From the NCBI GenBank assembly GCA_903909925.1, contig CAIVXR010000014.1, positions 1-11,290 of the forward strand: DNA of 11,290 nt, in the 5' to 3' direction. This stretch comes from an uncultured beta proteobacterium (GTDB taxonomy: Bacteria > Pseudomonadota > Gammaproteobacteria > Burkholderiales > Burkholderiaceae). The notes under the pieces are model-generated. The model was not told where the DNA came from and did no database searches. It was given only the letters and a program-made list of their open reading frames with translations. This document shows positions 6,497-11,290 of the stretch, in pieces. Position 1 is the first letter of the stretch. Every line of letters starts with the position of its first letter. The translations under genes and the position numbers were made by a program.

Positions 6497-6537
6497 CCCT
6501 TAAAATAGGTCAAACCTGACACATTAAGCAGAAAATC

Positions 6538-8061
6538 ATGACAAATATAAAACAAAACGACCTGATTCAAAGCGTTGCCGATGCATTTCAGTTCATCTCT
6601 TACTACCACCCTAAGGACTTTATTAGTGCCATGGGCAGAGCTTATGAGCTTGAACAAGGTGCCGCAGCTAAAGATGCTCTAGCCCAAATCTTGACCAATA
6701 GTCGGATGTGCGCCGAGGGGCATCGCCCAATGTGCCAAGACACTGGCATTGCTGTTGTCTTCTTGAAAATTGGTATGAATGTTCAATGGTCTGATGCCAC
6801 CATGAGCGTTTCCGATATGGTGAATGAGGGTGTGCGTCGCGCCTACCTCAATCCAGAAAATACGTTGCGTGCTTCAGTCTTAGCCGATCCAGCTGGTAAG
6901 CGCAAAAACACGGGTGATAACACTCCTGCCGTAATTCATTATGAAATTGTGCCAGGTGATGATGTAGAAGTGATTTGCGCAGCCAAAGGTGGCGGCTCAG
7001 AAAACAAAGCCAAGATGGTCATGCTCAATCCTTCAGATTCGATCGTGGACTGGGTAGTGAAAACAGTTCCAACAATGGGTGCAGGTTGGTGCCCTCCTGG
7101 AATCTTAGGCATTGGTATTGGTGGCACTCCTGAAAAAGCCATGTTGATGGCAAAAGAATCTTTGATGGGCCCCGTAGATATTCAGGGGCTCATTGCGCGC
7201 GGCGCTAAGACTCGTGCTGAAGAGCTGCGTCTTGAGATTTACGACAAGGTCAATAAATTAGGCATTGGCGCGCAAGGCCTAGGTGGCTTAGCAACGGTCC
7301 TGGATGTGAAAATTTTGGAGTATCCAACCCATGCTGCATCACTACCGGTAGCTATGATTCCGAACTGTGCGGCTACCCGTCATATCCATTTCCATTTGCA
7401 TGGCGATGGCCCTGCTAAGTTAGAAAAACCTTCATTGTCTGATTGGCCAGATGTTACTTGGACTGCTGATACCAAAAAATCAAAGCATGTCAATGTCAAT
7501 ACGCTGACTCCTGAAGAGGTGGCGAGCTGGAAACCAGGCGATACCTTGTTATTGAATGGCAAGATTTTGACTGGTCGGGATGCTGCTCATAAACGTATAC
7601 AAGATATGCTCGCTAAAGGTGAAGAATTGCCAGTGAGTTTTAAGAATCGCATAATCTATTACGTTGGTCCAGTTGATCCGGTACGCGATGAAGCAGTTGG
7701 TCCTGCAGGCCCTACTACCTCTACTCGGATGGATAAGTTCACTGAGATGATGTTAGCGAAGACAGGGTTGATCTCGATGATTGGTAAAGCCGAGCGTGGG
7801 CCAGAAGCAATCGCAGCCATCAAGAAACACAAATCTGCTTATTTGATGGCAGTGGGAGGCGCTGCTTATTTGGTATCTAAAGCTATTCAGTCTGCCAAGG
7901 TCGTTGGCTTTGCTGACTTAGGCATGGAAGCCATTTATGAATTCGATGTCAAAGATATGCCGGTAACTGTTGCTGTGAACTCTGAGGGCATCTCGATGCA
8001 CGAGACTGGCCCAAAAGAATGGCAAGCAAAAATTGCTGGTATTCCAGTCAAAATTATTTAA
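6538..8061 (+). CDS. fumA: Class I fumarate hydratase, iron-sulfur type
   Basis: A 507-residue class I fumarase that interconverts fumarate and malate in the TCA cycle using an oxygen-sensitive [4Fe-4S] cluster. The alpha-type N-terminal and beta-type C-terminal domains are fused in one chain, as in Escherichia coli FumA/FumB (about 548 residues). The three expected cluster cysteines are present: C66 in MCQDTG, C185 in GWCPPG and C277 in PNCAAT. D68 sits in the conserved QDTG, and GPAGPTTSTRMDKF (389-402) in the beta domain holds the conserved threonines of the active site. The ATG at 6538 has only a weak AGCAGA upstream. It is the first gene of a plus-strand series with murI, tonB, exbB and exbD. 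The symbol is by family; fumA and fumB cannot be told apart from sequence alone. Confidence 0.96.
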   Translation: MTNIKQNDLIQSVADAFQFISYYHPKDFISAMGRAYELEQGAAAKDALAQILTNSRMCAEGHRPMCQDTGIAVVFLKIGMNVQWSDATMSVSDMVNEGVRRAYLNPENTLRASVLADPAGKRKNTGDNTPAVIHYEIVPGDDVEVICAAKGGGSENKAKMVMLNPSDSIVDWVVKTVPTMGAGWCPPGILGIGIGGTPEKAMLMAKESLMGPVDIQGLIARGAKTRAEELRLEIYDKVNKLGIGAQGLGGLATVLDVKILEYPTHAASLPVAMIPNCAATRHIHFHLHGDGPAKLEKPSLSDWPDVTWTADTKKSKHVNVNTLTPEEVASWKPGDTLLLNGKILTGRDAAHKRIQDMLAKGEELPVSFKNRIIYYVGPVDPVRDEAVGPAGPTTSTRMDKFTEMMLAKTGLISMIGKAERGPEAIAAIKKHKSAYLMAVGGAAYLVSKAIQSAKVVGFADLGMEAIYEFDVKDMPVTVAVNSEGISMHETGPKEWQAKIAGIPVKII

Positions 8062-8073
8062 GTTAGCACCGCA

Positions 8074-8880
8074 TTGGCACTCATTGGAGTTTTTGATTCT
8101 GGCGTTGGAGGCTTATCCATCTTGGATGAGGCTCTGCGCCAACTGCCCCAACATGATTACATTTATCTTGCGGACTCAGCCAATGCCCCCTATGGAGAAA
8201 AATCAAGCGAGTGGATTGCTGCGCGCAGCCTTATCCTCTGTAAATACTTAGCAAGTAAAGGTTGTGATGCCATTGTGGTGGCCTGCAATACTGCTACAGC
8301 AGAAGCCATTGCCCAGATTCGTACTGAGCTGAGCATTCCAATCATTGGTGTAGAGCCCGGGATTAAGCCAGCAGCCATGCAGTCACAAAATGGCATCGTG
8401 GGTGTCTTGGCCACAGAGGCAACTCTAAAGAGTGACAAGTTCAATGCACTACTGGCGACTCTACCTGATCACTGTCGTTTCATTAAACAAGCTGGTGCAG
8501 GTCTTGTGCCACTGATTGAAGCTGGCAAGGCCGATAGCGAAGAAACATTAGATTTATTAGGTAAGCATCTTGAGCCTATTTTGGATGCTGGCTCAGATAC
8601 CCTAGTGCTAGGCTGTACGCACTATCCTTTTTTGAGAAAATCGATCCGTAAACTATTAGGCGACACTATCACCCTAATTGATACCAGTGATGCAGTTGTG
8701 AAACAGCTTAAGCGACAACTAGAAACCTTAGAACACAATTCTCATTCTGAAAAGCATGGATCCATCACATTGATTAGCAGTAAGAATGAAGCATCACTTC
8801 TAGTGATGGCTAAAGATTTACTCTCTAGTGATTTAAATTTACATTTAGTTCACTCAGCTTTGTTAGGTGATGTTTTATGA
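8074..8880 (+). CDS. murI: Glutamate racemase
   Basis: A 268-residue enzyme that converts L- to D-glutamate for peptidoglycan synthesis in the cytoplasm. The N-terminus has IGVFDSGVGGLSIL with D8 and S9, and both catalytic cysteines of the two-base mechanism are present: C71 in VACNTATA and C181 in LGCTHYPF. The length is normal. The start is TTG at 8074. The fumarase stop (8059-8061) lies in the same frame, and the codons between (GTT AGC ACC GCA) include no usual start, so TTG is the only reasonable choice. No Shine-Dalgarno sequence is visible, so translation probably depends on ribosomes that have just finished the fumarase gene. Its stop overlaps the tonB start as ATGA. Confidence 0.95.
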   Translation: MALIGVFDSGVGGLSILDEALRQLPQHDYIYLADSANAPYGEKSSEWIAARSLILCKYLASKGCDAIVVACNTATAEAIAQIRTELSIPIIGVEPGIKPAAMQSQNGIVGVLATEATLKSDKFNALLATLPDHCRFIKQAGAGLVPLIEAGKADSEETLDLLGKHLEPILDAGSDTLVLGCTHYPFLRKSIRKLLGDTITLIDTSDAVVKQLKRQLETLEHNSHSEKHGSITLISSKNEASLLVMAKDLLSSDLNLHLVHSALLGDVL

Positions 8881-9551
8881 GTACACTCTTACAAAGACTA
8901 GACTCTCGTCTACCGTTTACCAAATCAGAACGTATCATCATTGTGATCGTTGTGATCTTGCATATCTTGCCGGCCCTAGAATTTATTCACTTAAGTTCAC
9001 GCCCACCCAAGATGGATGATGATCGGGTGATGGCAAATCTAGTGAGCCCCTCACCAGCCAAAAGCCAAGATGCTCCTGCTACTCCTAAAGCACCGCCCCC
9101 AAAGCCAAAAGAAGAGCCCAAAAAGAAGCTTGAGGAAAAGCCTCCCACCCCTCAAGCAAAGCAATCAGAAGCCCCTTCTAAGCCGTCAGAAACTAAGAGT
9201 GAATCCCAGCCCCAAAGTGCTGCAGTAGCACCCTCAAGCGCCGGCGGGATAAGTGGGACGCCCATCCAGACTGACATTGGTAAACTGGAAGTGCTATATC
9301 AACCTGATGCAGATGCTTACTATCCATCGTTCTCAAAACGATCTGGCGAACAAGGCACGGTTATAGTGCGTTTAATTATTGATCAAACTGGCACCGTTGA
9401 AGATGTTGCTCTTTTGCAATCGAGCTCCTTCCCAAGACTTGATCGCGCAGCAAGTGAAATTGGGAGACGTTATCGCTTCAAACCTTTTTTAGTAAATGGT
9501 TCACCACAGAGAATTTCCACTAATCTTTTAATTAAATTTAATCTCAAGTAA
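8877..9551 (+). CDS. tonB: TonB energy-transducing protein
   Basis: A 224-residue TonB family protein that carries energy from the ExbB-ExbD motor to outer-membrane TonB-dependent transporters. A short cytoplasmic N-terminus is followed by one membrane helix (about 19-38) with the characteristic histidine H29. A proline- and lysine-rich periplasmic spacer follows (about 56-112, runs such as APPPKPKEEPKKK). The C-terminal TonB domain (about 137-224) has YYPSFSKRSGEQGTVIVRL and RYRFKPF near its end. The ATG overlaps the murI stop (ATGA), and AGGTGA at 8865-8870 lies six bases upstream. exbB follows after 8 bases. No TonB-dependent receptor and no obvious Fur box are seen in the window, so the transported substrate is unknown. 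Confidence 0.93.
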   Translation: MSTLLQRLDSRLPFTKSERIIIVIVVILHILPALEFIHLSSRPPKMDDDRVMANLVSPSPAKSQDAPATPKAPPPKPKEEPKKKLEEKPPTPQAKQSEAPSKPSETKSESQPQSAAVAPSSAGGISGTPIQTDIGKLEVLYQPDADAYYPSFSKRSGEQGTVIVRLIIDQTGTVEDVALLQSSSFPRLDRAASEIGRRYRFKPFLVNGSPQRISTNLLIKFNLK

Positions 9552-9559
9552 ATATCATT

Positions 9560-10252
9560 ATGAATACACCATTTGGCATAGCAAATCTTTGGCTTGAGGG
9601 CGACTTCATCACCCGCTTTGTGGCTGTCGCACTGCTCACCTGTTCGATCGTCACCTGGGTAATTTTGCTGACTCGCTTTTGGGAATTGCGCACTCTTCGT
9701 AAATTCAAGTCTGAGCTGGATCAATTTTGGCGCGCTACCTCTTATGAGCAAGGCCTACAAACCTTTAGTAGTCAAGGTCTTAATCCTTTCTATCGGCTTG
9801 CAAAAGCTGCAGCTATCGCTTCTGCACATCACCAGAATCAAGCACATGATCATCGTGAACTATTACAAACACTCAATTACTCTGAGTGGATGGCCAGAAG
9901 TTTAAAGAACAGTATTGATGGTATCGCTGCGGGCTTTCAGAAAGGACTTACCTTCTTAGGCTCTACTGGTGCGATCTCACCTTTTATTGGTCTATTCGGC
10001 ACAGTATGGGGAATCTATCATGCTCTCATCGCTATTAGTAGCTCTGGTAGCGCACAGTTAGATCAAGTTGCTGGCCCGATTGGTGAAGCACTCATCATGA
10101 CTGCTTTAGGTTTGGCGGTGGCAATTCCTGCGGTGTTATCTTTCAACGCCATTAATCGTGCAAATAAACTCATGGTTGCCGATCTCAATCGCTTTGGGAA
10201 TGATCTTCTAGCCTATTTTGCTACTGGTGCCCGCGTTAAATCTGGAGAATAG
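9560..10252 (+). CDS. exbB: ExbB proton-channel subunit (MotA/TolQ/ExbB family)
   Basis: A 230-residue inner-membrane protein that forms, with ExbD, the proton-driven motor powering TonB. Three membrane helices are visible at about 17-38, 131-155 and 173-196, with a large cytoplasmic loop between the first two. T148 in FGTVWGI, E176 in PIGEALIMTA and T181 fall at the same numbers as the functional residues known in E. coli ExbB. The ribosome site is weak, so coupling to tonB is likely. TolQ is a close relative, but adjacency to tonB and the absence of tolA, tolB or pal favour ExbB. Confidence 0.93.
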   Translation: MNTPFGIANLWLEGDFITRFVAVALLTCSIVTWVILLTRFWELRTLRKFKSELDQFWRATSYEQGLQTFSSQGLNPFYRLAKAAAIASAHHQNQAHDHRELLQTLNYSEWMARSLKNSIDGIAAGFQKGLTFLGSTGAISPFIGLFGTVWGIYHALIAISSSGSAQLDQVAGPIGEALIMTALGLAVAIPAVLSFNAINRANKLMVADLNRFGNDLLAYFATGARVKSGE

Positions 10253-10254
10253 AT

Positions 10255-10668
10255 ATGACTTTTCATATTCAAGACGAACAAAGCGATGACAGCATCATGT
10301 CTGAGATTAATATGACGCCGATGGTTGACGTGATGTTGGTCCTGCTAATTATCTTCATGATTACCCTGCCAGTCATTCAGCAAGCAGTCAAAATTGAGCT
10401 TCCTAAAGCCAATAGCGTACGCAATGAGATCAAACCTGAATCTGTACAACTGACAATTGATGGCAAAGGACAAATCTTTTGGAATAGCACAGCGATTGAT
10501 TTAAAAACCTTCGATGGCTATGCAGAGAAAGCAGCTCAAAAAGAGCCTCAGCCAGAAATTAACTTGCGTGCTGATAAGTCGGTGAAGTATGAGTATGTCG
10601 CTCAAGTTCTTGCTGCATCTCGGCGCGCCGGGCTTACTAAATTGGGTTTTGTAACAGAGCCTGATTAA
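10255..10668 (+). CDS. exbD: ExbD motor subunit (ExbD/TolR family)
   Basis: A 137-residue partner of ExbB with a cytoplasmic N-terminus, one membrane helix (about 23-43) and a periplasmic domain. INMTPMVDVMLVLLIIFM carries the essential membrane aspartate D25, at the same position as in E. coli ExbD. The periplasmic part ends with LRADKSVKYEYVAQVL...AGLTKLGFVTEP, typical of ExbD/TolR. GGAG at 10244-10247, inside the end of exbB, lies seven bases before the ATG, and only 2 bases separate the genes. It closes the plus-strand series; its stop lies 5 bases from the stop of the opposing broken gene, with no hairpin terminator between. Confidence 0.94.
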   Translation: MTFHIQDEQSDDSIMSEINMTPMVDVMLVLLIIFMITLPVIQQAVKIELPKANSVRNEIKPESVQLTIDGKGQIFWNSTAIDLKTFDGYAEKAAQKEPQPEINLRADKSVKYEYVAQVLAASRRAGLTKLGFVTEPD

Positions 10669-10673
10669 CGTCT

Positions 10674-11133
10674 CTAGGGTTTAAAAGGGATTTTGGCAGG
10701 CAAGCAGCTTTCTTCGCTGACGTGCGTGCCATTTCCCAGTGACGCTCCCAAAATACCCCCCTGAATTTTTTCTATCTTTTTAAGCTTACCCGTCACTGGA
10801 TCTAGAGTAATTTGAGTTGATACGGTGCCTGCAGGATAAGTGACGCCCATAATATCCTCAAGGGCAAAGCTTGCTTCTATAGCTATAAATATTTGGCTTA
10901 GCAAGCACGATGCTCTTCACCTCCTGCTTGCCAAAGGCATCAGATTGGTCTAAATCACGACCGTCTAAAAACATTTTTGCTTTTTGGGTTTTCGATGCAA
11001 GCGTCAGTTGCATCTCATATTCCTCGACATAATTCTTTTCAACTCTTTTGCAATCAAAGAAGATAGACTGCCCTAACACTGGAGTGATTGTGTAATAAAG
11101 CAATAACAGGGGTAGGAAGTAAATTTTTCTCAA
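10674..11133 (-). pseudogene. Frameshifted gene for a small exported protein
   Basis: Two minus-strand frames form one product. The first (TTG at 11131-11133 to TGA at 10858) begins with a signal-peptide-like MRKIYFLPLLLLYY, a likely cleavage after VLG near residue 21, and runs through DGRDLDQSDAFGKQEVKSIV to IYSY. The second continues with EASFALEDIMGVTYPAGTVS and ends PAKIPFKP at 10674. Removing one base near 10870-10885 joins them smoothly (IYSY to EASFALED) into about 152 residues, so the copy appears to carry a one-base insertion. The junction lies beside the perfect palindrome TATAGCTATA (10878-10887). No Shine-Dalgarno sequence precedes the TTG, and the start lies 28 bases after tRNA-Leu. 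I do not recognise the family. A sequencing error or, less likely, programmed frameshifting could also explain it. Confidence 0.7.
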
Positions 11134-11161
11134 GATCTAGATGAGGAAGAGATTGAATTGA

Positions 11162-11250
11162 TGGTGCCCGAGGCCGGAATCGAACCGGCACGACTTTTTT
11201 GAGTCGGCAGATTTTAAATCTGCTGTGTCTACCGATTTCACCACTCGGGC
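11162..11250 (-). tRNA. leuZ-UAA: tRNA-Leu (anticodon UAA)
   Basis: The minus strand folds as a class II tRNA. The acceptor stem GCCCGAG (from 11250) pairs with CTCGGGC, followed by discriminator A and an encoded CCA (11162-11164). The anticodon stem GCAGA/TCTGC encloses TTTAAAA with anticodon TAA (complement of 11214-11216), reading UUA and UUG. A long variable arm (CGACTC...GTCG) and the T-arm CCGGTTCGATTCCGG agree with leucine. No terminator follows before the frameshifted gene, so the two are probably co-transcribed. The promoter lies beyond or at the right edge. The symbol is only a descriptive label. Confidence 0.97.
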
Positions 11251-11290
11251 TCGCACAAACAGAAACTGCTGCGCTAAATAAATCAAGACA

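Noticed and set aside
9470..9751. Minus-strand frame of 93 codons across the tonB-exbB junction
   Set aside because: It is antisense to two clear genes and has no recognisable features.

Overview
The window looks like core chromosome of a low-to-moderate GC betaproteobacterium in the Burkholderiales, most like Polynucleobacter or a close relative. This rests on remembered resemblance: single-polypeptide class I fumarase next to murI, a tonB-exbB-exbD order, moderate GC, and encoded CCA ends on both tRNAs. It is not based on a database search. I see no insertion sequence, prophage, CRISPR array or origin.

Left part (1-4164). A possible 3' end of a gene enters from the left edge (1-57, +). On the minus strand lies a two-gene unit: a large AsmA-like DUF748 envelope protein (331-2754) followed after 9 bases by a tiny lipoprotein (103-321). 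Divergent from it is an exported DUF1080 (3-keto-disaccharide hydrolase type) protein (2829-3422). That gene meets, tail to tail with a 1-base gap, a minus-strand winged-helix regulator of the HVO_A0114/TumA type (3424-3774) that has no TumE-like toxin beside it. A YciI-family protein (3859-4164, -) follows.

Middle (4221-6537). A minus-strand unit runs acs (acetyl-CoA synthetase, ATG start at 6373) to tRNA-Ser(GGA) to an intrinsic terminator with a UUCG loop. The tRNA also has its own perfect TATAAT box. The acs-fum intergenic region (6374-6537) is rich in inverted repeats and probably holds divergent promoters.

Right part (6538-11290). A compact plus-strand run encodes class I fumarate hydratase, glutamate racemase (TTG start, 12 bases after the fumarase stop and in its frame), TonB (ATGA overlap with murI), ExbB and ExbD. 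It joins TCA-cycle chemistry, D-glutamate supply for peptidoglycan, and the energising complex for TonB-dependent outer-membrane transport; spacing suggests one operon. Converging on it from the right are tRNA-Leu(UAA) and, 28 bases downstream of it, a small exported-protein gene broken by a one-base frameshift (10674-11133).

Most of the window is ordinary housekeeping content. I do not see a clearly new biological system. The points most worth a second look are the frameshifted exported protein behind tRNA-Leu, the solitary TumA-like regulator with an upstream inverted repeat, the unusual murI start, and the repeat-rich acs/fum control region.
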